Shown here piece by piece: positions 17,811 to 27,530 of a stretch of DNA of 58,422 nt (within the stretch, counting starts at the first letter, position 1; each line of letters opens with the position of its first letter). The position numbers and the translations under genes were made by a program. Where the stretch lies: positions 1 to 58,422 of the forward strand of contig JAYZBC010000018.1 of the NCBI GenBank assembly GCA_036339375.1, in the 5' to 3' direction. Source of the DNA: JAYZBC01 sp036339375. Its GTDB lineage: Bacteria; Pseudomonadota; Alphaproteobacteria; MPNO01; UBA2964. The notes beneath the pieces are model-generated. The model searched no databases. It saw only the letters and a list, made by a program, of their open reading frames with translations, and had not been told where the DNA came from.

Positions 17811-19439
17811 ATGACACGGTTTGTTTTTATTACTGGTGGCGTGGTTTCTTCCCTAGGAAAGGGAATTTCCTCTGCATCATTAGGAACTTTGCTTCAAGCA
17901 AGAGGGTTTAAGGTGCGTCTTCGGAAGTTGGATCCGTATTTGAACGTAGACCCGGGTACGATGAGTCCCTTTCAGCACGGGGAAGTGTTTGTCACGGATG
18001 ACGGAGCAGAAACGGATCTAGATCTTGGCCATTACGAACGTTTCACAGGGGTACCTGCTAAAAGAGGCGACAACGTAACCACCGGAAAAATTTACTCTTC
18101 TGTAATAGCTCGTGAACGGCATGGGGATTATTTAGGAGCTACAGTACAAGTTATACCCCATGTGACAAATGCAATTAAAGAATTTATTGAAGAAGATTTA
18201 GATTCCGCGGATTTTCTACTTTGCGAAATTGGAGGAACAGTAGGTGATATCGAAAGCCTACCCTTTTTAGAAGCTATTCGCCAAAAAGCGAACGAATTAG
18301 GTCGTGAACAAGCCATGTTCATTCATCTTACCCTTTTGCCACATCTCAAATCTGCTGCAGAACTTAAAACAAAGCCAACTCAACATTCTGTAAAAGAACT
18401 TCAAAGCGTTGGGATACAACCCGATTTGTTACTTTGTAGATCAGATCGTATCGTTCCTGAAGATGCCCGCAAGAAAATCGCACTTTTTTGCAATGTCTCC
18501 TCTGAAAGAGTGATTTCTGCTCCTGATGTAGAAACTATTTACGAAGTACCCCTAGTTTATCACCAACAGGGTTTTGATATTCAGGTATGTAACCATTTTG
18601 GAATTTCAACTAAAAAGAAAATAGACCTTAGCAAATGGAAGAGGATCGTAGAAAGCGTAAAAAAACCAGAGGGTAACGTTTCCGTAGCGGTAGTGGGGAA
18701 ATATACTAAACTGCCCGATGCATACAAATCTCTTTCCGAAGCTCTAGACCATGGTGGTATAGCAAACAACGTTCGTGTCAACATGAAATGGATTGATTCA
18801 GAGATTTTTGAAGATGAAGATATATTGCACCATTTGGAAGAGGTCGAAGGAATCCTTGTCCCAGGTGGTTTTGGGGAACGCGGTTCTGTAGGTAAAATTG
18901 CTGCTGCCAGATTTGCCCGCGAAAGAAACGTTCCTTTTTTTGGAATCTGTTTCGGTATGCAGATGGCTGTTATAGAGGCAGCACGAAATTTAGCAGATAT
19001 AAAAGATGCGAATTCGACTGAATTTGGAGATACCACTGAACCGGTGGTTGGGCTCCTTACTGAATGGATACATGGGGACAAAATTGAACGTAGAAATAAA
19101 AATGACGATCTTGGTGGCTCAATGAGGCTTGGTGCTTTTCCTTGCCTACTAAAGGATCAATCTCATATTAAATTAATTTATGGAAAAGATAGAATTAGTG
19201 AACGCCATCGGCACCGATTTGAAGTAAATCTTAATTATACAGAACAGTTGGAAAAGGCTGGGTTGGTATTTTCAGGTTTGTCCCCAGATGGTGAATTACC
19301 CGAGATTATGGAACTATCAAATCACCCATGGTTTGTTGGAGTACAGTTTCATCCGGAATTAAAATCTAAACCTTTTGAGCCGCATCCATTATTTACCTCT
19401 TTTATAAAGGCTACTGTTGAACGTTCACGATTGGTTTAA
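17811..19439 (+). CDS. pyrG: CTP synthase
   Basis: Aminates UTP to CTP with glutamine-derived ammonia. The N-terminal synthetase domain (about 1-266) starts FVFITGGVVSSLGKG, and the C-terminal class I glutamine amidotransferase domain has its Cys in FFGICFGMQ and the His/Glu in VQFHPE. The 542-residue length is standard. It supplies CTP for CMP-KDO, whose KDO precursor is made by the next gene, kdsA. Confidence 0.97.
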   Translation: MTRFVFITGGVVSSLGKGISSASLGTLLQARGFKVRLRKLDPYLNVDPGTMSPFQHGEVFVTDDGAETDLDLGHYERFTGVPAKRGDNVTTGKIYSSVIARERHGDYLGATVQVIPHVTNAIKEFIEEDLDSADFLLCEIGGTVGDIESLPFLEAIRQKANELGREQAMFIHLTLLPHLKSAAELKTKPTQHSVKELQSVGIQPDLLLCRSDRIVPEDARKKIALFCNVSSERVISAPDVETIYEVPLVYHQQGFDIQVCNHFGISTKKKIDLSKWKRIVESVKKPEGNVSVAVVGKYTKLPDAYKSLSEALDHGGIANNVRVNMKWIDSEIFEDEDILHHLEEVEGILVPGGFGERGSVGKIAAARFARERNVPFFGICFGMQMAVIEAARNLADIKDANSTEFGDTTEPVVGLLTEWIHGDKIERRNKNDDLGGSMRLGAFPCLLKDQSHIKLIYGKDRISERHRHRFEVNLNYTEQLEKAGLVFSGLSPDGELPEIMELSNHPWFVGVQFHPELKSKPFEPHPLFTSFIKATVERSRLV

Positions 19440-19472
19440 TACATTTTTCGGCGTGTAAAATTTTGAAAAAAA

Positions 19473-20294
19473 ATGCAAAAAAACATTAACATAGGAAATG
19501 TTACGTTAGGTAATGACCAACCCTTGGTCATAATAGCAGGTCCTTGCGCTCTAGAAAGTAGGGACCATGCTTTTGAAATGTCCCATGCACTTGTTGAGAT
19601 GACCAGCCGCCTCGGTATTGGCCTTATTTATAAAACTTCTTTCGACAAAGCTAATAGAACAGCACTTTTTGGGAATAGGGGCGTAGGAATAAAATCGGGG
19701 CTGCCAATTCTGGCAGAGGTAGGAGAAAAATACGGCTGCCCTGTTCTAACTGATGTCCATTTGCCGGAGCAATGTAAACCAGTTGCCGAAGTTGTAGACA
19801 TTTTACAAATACCTGCATTTTTGTGCCGTCAAACGGATTTAATCGTAGCAGCAGCAAAAACTGGAAAAACGTTGAATATTAAAAAGGGACAATTTTTAGC
19901 TCCTTGGGACATGAAAAATGTTGTGGCCAAAGCAATTGAAAGTGGAAATGATAATGTTCTGGTATGTGACCGGGGTTCAAGTTTTGGCTATAATACCTTA
20001 GTTTCCGACATGCGCTCTTTGCCTATATTGGCAAAAACTGGTTGTCCAGTTGTATTTGATGCAACACATTCAGTGCAGCAGCCGGGAGGCATGGGCTCTA
20101 AAAGTGGTGGACAAAGAGAATTTGTTTCAGTCTTGGCTCGTGCCGCTGTATCGGTAGGAGTAGCGGCTGTTTTTATGGAAACACATCAAACCCCGGATAA
20201 AGCACCAAGTGATGGACCAAATATGGTCCCACTAAATGAGATGGAAGCCCTTTTAAAAAAATTAATAGAGTTTGATAAAATTGCTAAATCTTGA
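19473..20294 (+). CDS. kdsA: 3-deoxy-8-phosphooctulonate synthase KdsA, metal-dependent type
   Basis: Condenses arabinose 5-phosphate and phosphoenolpyruvate to KDO 8-phosphate for the LPS core. Motifs IAGPCALES, YKTSFDKANR, LTDVH, KKGQF and FDATHSVQ are seen. Cys25 in AGPC is the metal-ligand position that separates metal-dependent KdsA (Aquifex type) from the metal-free E. coli form, which has Asn there; this subtype call is an inference from one residue. The length of 273 is normal. The neighbouring enolase makes its PEP substrate. Confidence 0.95.
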   Translation: MQKNINIGNVTLGNDQPLVIIAGPCALESRDHAFEMSHALVEMTSRLGIGLIYKTSFDKANRTALFGNRGVGIKSGLPILAEVGEKYGCPVLTDVHLPEQCKPVAEVVDILQIPAFLCRQTDLIVAAAKTGKTLNIKKGQFLAPWDMKNVVAKAIESGNDNVLVCDRGSSFGYNTLVSDMRSLPILAKTGCPVVFDATHSVQQPGGMGSKSGGQREFVSVLARAAVSVGVAAVFMETHQTPDKAPSDGPNMVPLNEMEALLKKLIEFDKIAKS

Positions 20295-20321
20295 GGCAAT
20301 TTCGGTTTTATGGAGTAATTA

Positions 20322-21599
20322 ATGACTGCAATAATTTCGATTTTTGGCCGAGAAATTTTGGATTCTCGAGGAAATCCAACTGTTGAAGTAGACGTGCTGC
20401 TTGAAAGTGGTGCTTCTGGGAGAGCCTCAGTACCTTCAGGAGCATCCACTGGGACTTATGAGGCGGTAGAATTACGAGATGATGACAAAAGCAGGTACCA
20501 TGGGATGGGCGTTCAGAAGGCAATCCAAGCGATCAATGGAGAAATATTTGATGTGTTAAAAGGTTTGGACGCCCAAGATCAGATTGAAATCGATCACACC
20601 ATGACACTGCTTGATGGACAAAGTAACAAAGGACGCTTGGGTGCAAATGCAATTCTTGGGGTAAGTTTGGCTAATGCAAAAGCGGCTGCATCGGAATTAG
20701 AATTGCCTTTATATCGTTATTTGGGTGGAGTTTCTGCCCGTATATTACCGGTTCCTATGATTAATATAATTAATGGCGGAGTCCACGCGGACAATTGTAT
20801 AGCAATTCAGGAATTTATGATTATGCCCATTTCAGTAGCGAATATAACAGAAGCTATTCGTTGTGGAGCAGAAATTTTTCGGTGTTTGAAAATTGAATTG
20901 GCTAAGGTGGGTTTAAACACCAGCGTTGGCGATGAAGGGGGTTTTGCGCCAAATTTGAAGTCTGCAGAAGAAACTTTCGAATTTATTTTGAAGGCTATTA
21001 AGACGGCTGGATATGAACCAGAGAAGGATGTAGTGCTGGCTCTCGACGCAGCATCGAGTGAATTTTATAAAAATGGTAAGTATGAATTGGTTGGAGAAAA
21101 TAAGTCATACAACAGCGAACAGATGGTTTCTTATTATTCTGACTTGATCAAAAAATTTCCTATTTTTTCTATTGAAGATGGTTTAGCTGAAGATGATTGG
21201 GAAGGTTGGAAAATTTTAACTGATACATTGGGCGAAAAAATTCAGTTAGTTGGGGATGATCTGTTTGTTACAAATACGGAACGACTGTCAAAAGGTATTA
21301 AAGAGCAGGTAGGAAATTCTATCTTGGTTAAAGTAAATCAAATTGGAACATTAACAGAAACTATCTCTGCTGTTGAAATGGCACATAAGGCAAAATATAC
21401 GGCTGTTATGAGCCATCGATCAGGTGAAACCGAAGATGTTATTATATCTGACTTGGCGGTTGCTATGAATTGTGGACAAATAAAAACCGGTTCAGTATGC
21501 CGATCTGATAGAACTGCTAAATATAATCAATTAATAAGAATTGAGGAGGATTTAGGAATTCAAGCAGAATTTGCTGGTGATACAATTTTAAAGAAGTGA
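20322..21599 (+). CDS. eno: Enolase
   Basis: Converts 2-phosphoglycerate to phosphoenolpyruvate and also takes part in the RNA degradosome in some bacteria. Signature motifs DSRGNPTVEVDV, PSGASTG, GDEGGFAPN, SIEDGLAEDDW, LVKVNQIGTLTE (catalytic Lys) and MSHRSGETED are all intact. The length of 425 is normal. The ribosome-binding site TGGAG lies just upstream of the ATG. It follows kdsA by 27 bases and precedes ftsB, the conserved alphaproteobacterial arrangement. Confidence 0.97.
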   Translation: MTAIISIFGREILDSRGNPTVEVDVLLESGASGRASVPSGASTGTYEAVELRDDDKSRYHGMGVQKAIQAINGEIFDVLKGLDAQDQIEIDHTMTLLDGQSNKGRLGANAILGVSLANAKAAASELELPLYRYLGGVSARILPVPMINIINGGVHADNCIAIQEFMIMPISVANITEAIRCGAEIFRCLKIELAKVGLNTSVGDEGGFAPNLKSAEETFEFILKAIKTAGYEPEKDVVLALDAASSEFYKNGKYELVGENKSYNSEQMVSYYSDLIKKFPIFSIEDGLAEDDWEGWKILTDTLGEKIQLVGDDLFVTNTERLSKGIKEQVGNSILVKVNQIGTLTETISAVEMAHKAKYTAVMSHRSGETEDVIISDLAVAMNCGQIKTGSVCRSDRTAKYNQLIRIEEDLGIQAEFAGDTILKK

Positions 21600-21670
21600 T
21601 AGAAATTTTTTTCGGTAATATACTTAAAGTTTTCTTGACCAATAACGTCAGAATGTGATTCAGTTTCGAA

Positions 21671-21982
21671 ATGTCGTTAATAAAAGAAATCCGTCGCAGA
21701 GGCCGAGATATCGCCGGGTCAATATTTGGAGCGCTGCTTTTCTTTTACTTTGTACTTCATGCAATTCAAGGAGATAGAGGATTACTAGCTTGGCTAGAGA
21801 TTAGACACCAAATTACTAAAGCTTCTTTTGAACATTCAAAATCTGAACAACTTTTAAAAATTCGGCAACAACGAATAGCGATGTTGAGTGATGAACAAAT
21901 TGACACCGATTTGTTGGAGGAAAGGGTTGGAATTATCACTGGATTAAAGGATCCGAAAGATGTATTTCTCAAATTTAAGTAA
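21671..21982 (+). CDS. ftsB: FtsB/DivIC-family cell division protein
   Basis: Small bitopic protein of the FtsQLB division complex. One membrane segment (about residues 15-33) is followed by a periplasmic heptad-rich coiled coil (about 38-75) and the short conserved tail LLEERVGII. The length of 103 fits, and the place between eno and the pdh genes is conserved in alphaproteobacteria, which supports the name more than sequence does. Confidence 0.87.
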   Translation: MSLIKEIRRRGRDIAGSIFGALLFFYFVLHAIQGDRGLLAWLEIRHQITKASFEHSKSEQLLKIRQQRIAMLSDEQIDTDLLEERVGIITGLKDPKDVFLKFK

Positions 21983-22186
21983 TTATACCTATTTCAAGTA
22001 TATTTTCTAAGTTGTTGGTTTTATTCAATAAAATAATAAAAATAGATTTTTCTTTCAAAAACCTACCTTAAAAGCAAATAAACTTACACGGCCAAATATT
22101 GCGTATGTGACGGTTTAGTATAACCTTGTGTGCATCAAGTTTTTGTGTATCAAAGCAAAGATTTTATGACTGGTCGAGGCTGGTGA

Positions 22187-23242
22187 ATGACAACAAAGCG
22201 ACAAATCAAACCTAGAATGGCTAAAAGTAGAAAAAAACCTATTACTGAGAAAAGTAGTAGAAAAGGAAAATTAAAACCCATAGAAGTTGAGACATTCGTC
22301 AAATTATATCGAGACATGTTGTTAATAAGACGTTTCGAAGAGCGGGCTGGTCAGTTATATGGAATGGGTTTAATTGGTGGATTTTGCCATCTTTATATAG
22401 GGCAAGAAGCAGTTGTAGTAGGGATGCAGGCGGCAATAAAAGGTAGTGATGCGGTGATTACTAGTTATCGTGATCATGGGCATATGCTTGCATGCGGAAT
22501 GAATCCTAGGGGAGTGATGGCCGAATTGACCGGTCGAAGCGGCGGCTACTCTAAAGGAAAGGGCGGTTCAATGCATATGTTTAGCAAAGAAAAAAACTTT
22601 TTTGGTGGACATGGTATTGTGGGTGCTCAAGTGTCTATTGGTACTGGACTAGCATTTGCCCAAAAATTTAAAGGAAATAATTGTGTAACCCTAGCTTACT
22701 TTGGTGATGGAGCTGCTAATCAGGGACAAGTTCATGAATCCTTTAATATGGCAGCTTTATGGAACCTGCCTGTCATTTATGTAATAGAAAATAACAAATA
22801 CGGAATGGGGACATCAGTTGAAAGGGCGTCTGCTACTGAGAATTTATCTCAGCTTGGTGTTGGACGGGGTATAAAGGGAATTCAGGTTGATGGTATGGAT
22901 GTAGAAGCTGTTAAAAATGCTGGTGAGATCGCTGCATCTGTATGCCGCGCAGGGAAGGGTCCTTATATTTTGGAAATGATGACATACCGATATAGGGGAC
23001 ACTCTATGTCAGATCCCGCCAATTATCGGAGTAAGGAAGAAGTAACACAGGTAAGAGAAGCAAATGATCCAATTTCTAATTTTCGTGACCGCCTAATAAA
23101 AATGAAAATTTTATCAGAAAAGGCGCTGAGAAAATTAGACGAAGAAATTCAGGAAGTCCTTTTAGATGCAGTCGAATACGCAAAAAAGAGCCCTGAACCT
23201 GATCCTAAAGAACTTTATACAGACGTATTTTCAGAAGCTTGA
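22187..23242 (+). CDS. pdhA: Pyruvate dehydrogenase E1 alpha subunit
   Basis: Thiamine-diphosphate subunit that decarboxylates pyruvate. The TPP motif GDGAANQGQVHESFN runs to ENNKYGMGT, and the phosphorylation-loop region YRGHSMSDPANYR is present as in mitochondrial-type E1 alpha. The first about 35 residues are a basic, poorly conserved lead. GAGG 7 bases before the ATG serves as ribosome-binding site. It follows a 204-base gap after ftsB and starts the pdhA-pdhB-pdhC-lpd operon. At 351 residues it belongs to the heterotetrameric alphaproteobacterial/mitochondrial type. Confidence 0.96.
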   Translation: MTTKRQIKPRMAKSRKKPITEKSSRKGKLKPIEVETFVKLYRDMLLIRRFEERAGQLYGMGLIGGFCHLYIGQEAVVVGMQAAIKGSDAVITSYRDHGHMLACGMNPRGVMAELTGRSGGYSKGKGGSMHMFSKEKNFFGGHGIVGAQVSIGTGLAFAQKFKGNNCVTLAYFGDGAANQGQVHESFNMAALWNLPVIYVIENNKYGMGTSVERASATENLSQLGVGRGIKGIQVDGMDVEAVKNAGEIAASVCRAGKGPYILEMMTYRYRGHSMSDPANYRSKEEVTQVREANDPISNFRDRLIKMKILSEKALRKLDEEIQEVLLDAVEYAKKSPEPDPKELYTDVFSEA

Positions 23243-23264
23243 GTTATGAGGAACTCTTTGGACA

Positions 23265-24617
23265 ATGCCTAAAAATATCCTTATGCCTGCACTATCGCCT
23301 ACGATGAAGGAAGGCAGTATTTCGAAATGGCTTAAGCAAGAGGGCGACAAAGTAGAACCTGGGGACGTTTTAGCGGAGATTGAAACCGATAAAGCAATAA
23401 TGGAGGTTGAAGCGGTTGATCGAGGAATACTTGGCCAAATATTAGTTCCTGGTGGGTCTGAAAGTGTTCAAGTAAATGATATAATCGGTGTGATCATCGG
23501 TGAAAAAGAAGATTTGGAAATAGAAAAACCTAAAAAGACTCCAAATTATAACGCTATACCTAAAAACAAGGTGAAAAAAACCGTTATTTCCGAGGGAGAG
23601 CCTATTGAGTTAGATTCTGCTCAAACTCTAAAAACAGAAATTAAGCAAACTGTAAGAGAGGCCTTGCGTGACGCGATGGCGGAAGAAATGCGACGGGATG
23701 ATGCGGTGTTTTTGATGGGAGAGGAGGTTGCTCTATATGAAGGTGCTTATAAAGTTAGCCAGGGTTTGCTAGCTGAATTTGGCGAGCATCGTGTCGTTGA
23801 CACGCCTATCACAGAGCATGGATTCACCGGGGTAGGAATTGGGGCGGCTTTTGGGGGGTTGAAACCTATTGTGGAGTTCATGACATTTAATTTTGCGATG
23901 CAAGCGATGGATCAACTAATTAATTCCGCTGCTAAAACAAATTATATGTCTGGTGGACAAATGCAGTGTCCAATTGTTTTCCGTGGTCCTAATGGGGCTG
24001 CTTCAAGAGTTGCTGCCCAACATTCGCAGTGTTTTGCAAGTTGGTATGCACATATACCAGGGTTAAAAGTGGTTTCACCATGGAGCGCTATGGATTCCAA
24101 AGGTTTGTTAAAATCGGCGATTCGAGACCCAAATCCTGTTATCTTTTTAGAACATGAACTGTTATATGGTAGAAACTTTGATGTTAACTCAGATCTTAAT
24201 TTTTTAGTTCCTATTGGGAAAGGGAATGTTGTCCGTGAAGGTACCGATTTAACAATAACTGCGTTTTCCTTAATGGTTGGTAAAGCAATAGAAGCAGCTA
24301 ATAATTTGGCGAAGGAAGGAATTGAAGCAGAAATAATTGATCTTAGGACTTTACGTCCATTGGACTGCGAAATTGTGATAAAGTCAGTAAAAAAGACAAA
24401 TCGCTTAGTTTCTGTGGAAGAAGGTTGGCCTTTTGCTGGAATAGGAGCAGAAATTTCAGCTGTTGTTACCGAACAAGCTTTTGATTGGCTTGATGCACCT
24501 GTGTTACGAGTAACAGCGGAAGATACACCGTTACCTTATGCTGCAAACTTAGAGACTCTTTCGATTCCACAAGTGGAGGATATAATAATTGCCGCTAAAA
24601 AAACTTGTTATCATTAA
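23265..24617 (+). CDS. pdhB: Pyruvate dehydrogenase E1 beta subunit with N-terminal lipoyl domain
   Basis: Two parts: a lipoyl domain (about 1-80) with the lipoylated Lys43 in ETDKAIMEVEA, then a linker and the E1 beta transketolase domain (about 125-450). The latter starts TVREALRDAMAEEM and includes GPNGAASRVAAQHSQ and SVEEGWPFAGIG. An E1 beta carrying its own lipoyl domain is a known alphaproteobacterial variant. It lies 22 bases after pdhA. The extra lipoyl arm would be loaded by the lipoate pathway that includes LipA, encoded further down. Confidence 0.96.
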   Translation: MPKNILMPALSPTMKEGSISKWLKQEGDKVEPGDVLAEIETDKAIMEVEAVDRGILGQILVPGGSESVQVNDIIGVIIGEKEDLEIEKPKKTPNYNAIPKNKVKKTVISEGEPIELDSAQTLKTEIKQTVREALRDAMAEEMRRDDAVFLMGEEVALYEGAYKVSQGLLAEFGEHRVVDTPITEHGFTGVGIGAAFGGLKPIVEFMTFNFAMQAMDQLINSAAKTNYMSGGQMQCPIVFRGPNGAASRVAAQHSQCFASWYAHIPGLKVVSPWSAMDSKGLLKSAIRDPNPVIFLEHELLYGRNFDVNSDLNFLVPIGKGNVVREGTDLTITAFSLMVGKAIEAANNLAKEGIEAEIIDLRTLRPLDCEIVIKSVKKTNRLVSVEEGWPFAGIGAEISAVVTEQAFDWLDAPVLRVTAEDTPLPYAANLETLSIPQVEDIIIAAKKTCYH

Positions 24618-24646
24618 ATTTTTTTTGAAACTCAAAATCTAAAACT

Positions 24647-26008
24647 ATGGCTTTTGAAATTTTGATGCCAGCTCTTTCACCAACGATGACCGAAGGGACA
24701 TTGGTGAAATGGCGAAAAAAAGAAGGAGATTTTATTTCCTACGGCGATGTTTTAGTTGAGATTGAAACTGACAAAGCCACAATGGAAGTAGAGGCGGTTG
24801 AAAAAGGATACTTAGGAAAAATTTCAGTACCGGAAGGTACGAAAAATGTCTCGGTAAACCAAGTAATTGGTTTGATTGTTCAAGAAGGAGAAAACATTGC
24901 CTCACTTGAAATTTCTTCTGAAAAAGGTTCTTCAAATATTGATGAAGAAAAGGAAAATAACAGGAAAGGTGATACCACTACCAAGTCAGCTTCTACTCCT
25001 CTTGCACGAAGGATAGCAGAAGAGAGAGGACTGGACATTTCAGATATCACTGGAACGGGTCCTAAAGGAAAAATCACTCGTAAAGACGTTGAAGCAACCA
25101 CCATTCCAATAGAAAACTCAAATTATTCTGAAAACAAAAAGAATAAGGAAGAAACAATAGGTTTGAAGCGGACTTTTGCATCCCCTCTTGCGCGAAGACT
25201 TGCAAAAGAAGCAAGCTTGTCTTTGGATGCTATTTCCGGAACTGGTCCAGGAGGTAGAATTTTAAAAATTGATGTAGAAAATGCGAAAATTATGAGTGTT
25301 AAATCTCTCGATTCCAATGAAGAAGTTTTTTCGGTTGCACCGCTGAGTTCAATGCAGAGAGTCATTGCTGATCGTATGACACGTGCAAAAGAGAATGTTC
25401 CACATTTTTATTTAACAGTTGATTGTGAAATTGATGAACTATTGAAGGTTCGTTCCACTCTGAATCAAGGGTTGGAAGGCCATAAATTATCAATTAACGA
25501 CTTTGTTATTAGAGCTTGTGCATTAGCTTTAATGGAAGTTCCCAGCGCTAATGTTTGTTGGGAAGGAGAAGGAAATTTACGCTTTTTCAATTGTGCAGAT
25601 ATTTCAATTGCTGTTGCGTTAGAAACAGGTTTGATAACTCCTATTCTTCGCTCTGCGGAGTTGAAAGGACTTTCCAAGATTTCTTTTGAAATGAGAAAGC
25701 TAGCAACGAAAGCAAAGGAAGGCAAACTGACCCCTCAAGAATTTCAAGGGGGTTCTTTTACTATTTCGAATTTAGGAATGTTTGGGATTAAGCAATTTGA
25801 AGCAATAATTAACGAACCTCAAGGTAGTATTCTTGCCGTCGGAGCTGCAGAGTTGCGACCAACAATAAAAAATGATGAGGTTGTAGCAGCAACATTAATG
25901 TCTTGTACCCTTTCTTGCGATCATAGAATGATAGATGGAGCTCTGGGTGCAAAACTACTCGGTGTAATAAAAAGGCTACTTGAATATCCTCCCGAAATGT
26001 TACTTTGA
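24647..26008 (+). CDS. pdhC: Pyruvate dehydrogenase E2 (dihydrolipoyl acetyltransferase) with two subunit-binding domains
   Basis: Core acetyltransferase of the complex. The lipoyl domain (about 1-80) has Lys43 in ETDKATMEVEA. Two successive peripheral-subunit-binding domains follow: residues about 115-150 (STPLARRIAEERG to GKITRKDVE) and about 178-212 (ASPLARRLAKEAS to GRILKIDVE). The usual E2 has one. The catalytic domain (about 228-453) ends with the active-site DHRMIDGALGA. The length of 453 is near normal because the second binding domain uses linker space. It lies 29 bases after pdhB. Confidence 0.96.
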   Translation: MAFEILMPALSPTMTEGTLVKWRKKEGDFISYGDVLVEIETDKATMEVEAVEKGYLGKISVPEGTKNVSVNQVIGLIVQEGENIASLEISSEKGSSNIDEEKENNRKGDTTTKSASTPLARRIAEERGLDISDITGTGPKGKITRKDVEATTIPIENSNYSENKKNKEETIGLKRTFASPLARRLAKEASLSLDAISGTGPGGRILKIDVENAKIMSVKSLDSNEEVFSVAPLSSMQRVIADRMTRAKENVPHFYLTVDCEIDELLKVRSTLNQGLEGHKLSINDFVIRACALALMEVPSANVCWEGEGNLRFFNCADISIAVALETGLITPILRSAELKGLSKISFEMRKLATKAKEGKLTPQEFQGGSFTISNLGMFGIKQFEAIINEPQGSILAVGAAELRPTIKNDEVVAATLMSCTLSCDHRMIDGALGAKLLGVIKRLLEYPPEMLL

Positions 26009-26075
26009 TTTTATAGAAACTTTTCAGTTTTAAAATGACTAAAATTCCTTTTGCAAGTCGAAAATGTAAAAAACA

Positions 26076-27473
26076 ATGCCAGAAAATAAATTTGACATAG
26101 TTGTAATCGGTGGAGGGCCAGGTGGTTATGTTGCAGCTATTCGGGCAAGCCAGCTTGGCCTCAAGACTGCGTTAGTGGAAAGAGAATTGCTTGGCGGGAC
26201 TTGTTTGAATTGGGGGTGTATTCCAACAAAATCCCTATTACGTACCTCCGAAATCTATCATCTTCTTCAGAACCTTGATGAATTTGGACTGCATGCGAAA
26301 GGAATTTCAATTGACTTTTCAAAGGTTGTGAAGCGTTCCAGAAAGGTTGCAAACACACTTGAACAAGGAGTTGCTGCCCTCCTGAAAAAAAACAAAGTGA
26401 AGGTTTTCCTTGGAGCTGGGCGTTTGGGAGGAGAAAATTCTGTGATAGTGGAAGGCCAAAATACGCATGACTATACGCTTCGAAGTAAAAATATAATTTT
26501 GGCCACCGGAGCTCGTGCTCAAACCTTGCCCAAAATTAAACCGGATGGTAAACGAATTTGGAGTTATAAGGAAGCTATGGTTCCCCGTTCACTTCCAAAA
26601 TCTTTATTAGTGATTGGCTCTGGTGCGATTGGTATTGAATTTGCCAGTTTTTATAATGATTTGGGTACAGATGTTACTGTTGTAGAGGTAAAGGATAATA
26701 TCCTACCAGTAGAAGATAAAGAGATTTCAAGTTTAGCTCAAAAATCATTCGAAGCACGGGGAATGAAAATACATACCAACACATCAGTGATAAAATTGAA
26801 TGGCAAGGCAAAGATTATTTCTGCAACCCTAGAAAACCAACAAACAAAAAATGAAATTGAGGTTGAAAAAGTGATACTTGCGGTTGGCATTTTAGGTAAC
26901 ACGGAGGGTATTGGTATAGAAAAGACTTCAATCATCGTTGAAGATTCACACATTTTAGTAAACGAATGGTATGAAACCGGTGAGACAGGTATTTTTGCAA
27001 TCGGTGATCTTGTTGGGCCCCCTTGGTTAGCACATAAAGCAAGCCATGAAGGTGTCATTTGTGTAGAGCATATTGCTGGTTTGGACAGCAGACCTCTGGA
27101 TTTAACAAATATACCTGGCTGTACTTATTGTCGTCCCCAGGTTGCAAGTGTGGGCTATTCAGAAGAAGTTGCTAAAAAATTAGGCTATAAAATTAAGGTC
27201 GGCAGATTTCCGTTAAAAGGAAGTGGAAAAGCTGTTGCACTTGGAGATACGGAAGGACTCATAAAAACAATTATTGATGAAGATAATGGTGCTCTTTTGG
27301 GGGCCCATATGATCGGTCCTGAAGTTACAGAAATGATACATGGCTATGCTCTTGCAAGGAATGCGGAAATGACTGAAGCGGAAATAATTGAAACAGTTTT
27401 TCCTCATCCAACGTTGTCTGAAGCAATGCATGAAGCAGTTCTCGACGCCTATGGACGAGTAATTCATTTTTAA
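26076..27473 (+). CDS. lpdA: Dihydrolipoyl dehydrogenase (E3)
   Basis: Flavoprotein that reoxidises the dihydrolipoyl arms with NAD+. The FAD-binding GGGPGGYVAAIRA, the redox disulfide GGTCLNWGCIPTK, the NAD-binding IGSGAIGIEF, the second FAD motif FAIGDLVGPP, and the C-terminal HPHPTLSEAMHEA with the His-Glu pair are all intact. The length of 465 is standard. It is the last gene of the PDH operon and is followed by lipA. Confidence 0.97.
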   Translation: MPENKFDIVVIGGGPGGYVAAIRASQLGLKTALVERELLGGTCLNWGCIPTKSLLRTSEIYHLLQNLDEFGLHAKGISIDFSKVVKRSRKVANTLEQGVAALLKKNKVKVFLGAGRLGGENSVIVEGQNTHDYTLRSKNIILATGARAQTLPKIKPDGKRIWSYKEAMVPRSLPKSLLVIGSGAIGIEFASFYNDLGTDVTVVEVKDNILPVEDKEISSLAQKSFEARGMKIHTNTSVIKLNGKAKIISATLENQQTKNEIEVEKVILAVGILGNTEGIGIEKTSIIVEDSHILVNEWYETGETGIFAIGDLVGPPWLAHKASHEGVICVEHIAGLDSRPLDLTNIPGCTYCRPQVASVGYSEEVAKKLGYKIKVGRFPLKGSGKAVALGDTEGLIKTIIDEDNGALLGAHMIGPEVTEMIHGYALARNAEMTEAEIIETVFPHPTLSEAMHEAVLDAYGRVIHF

Positions 27474-27530
27474 TAGATTTTGGGTGTTTAATGTCCAAGT
27501 TAAAATTTCTATTTCTAGCTATTAAGTGAT

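Noticed and set aside
18581..19081. 166-codon minus-strand frame within pyrG
   Set aside because: Antisense to a fully conserved CTP synthase; no recognisable protein.
22097..22124. Sigma-70 promoter for pdhA (TTGCGT and TATAAC)
   Set aside because: The spacer is only 14 bases, too short for confidence, and the hexamers are imperfect.
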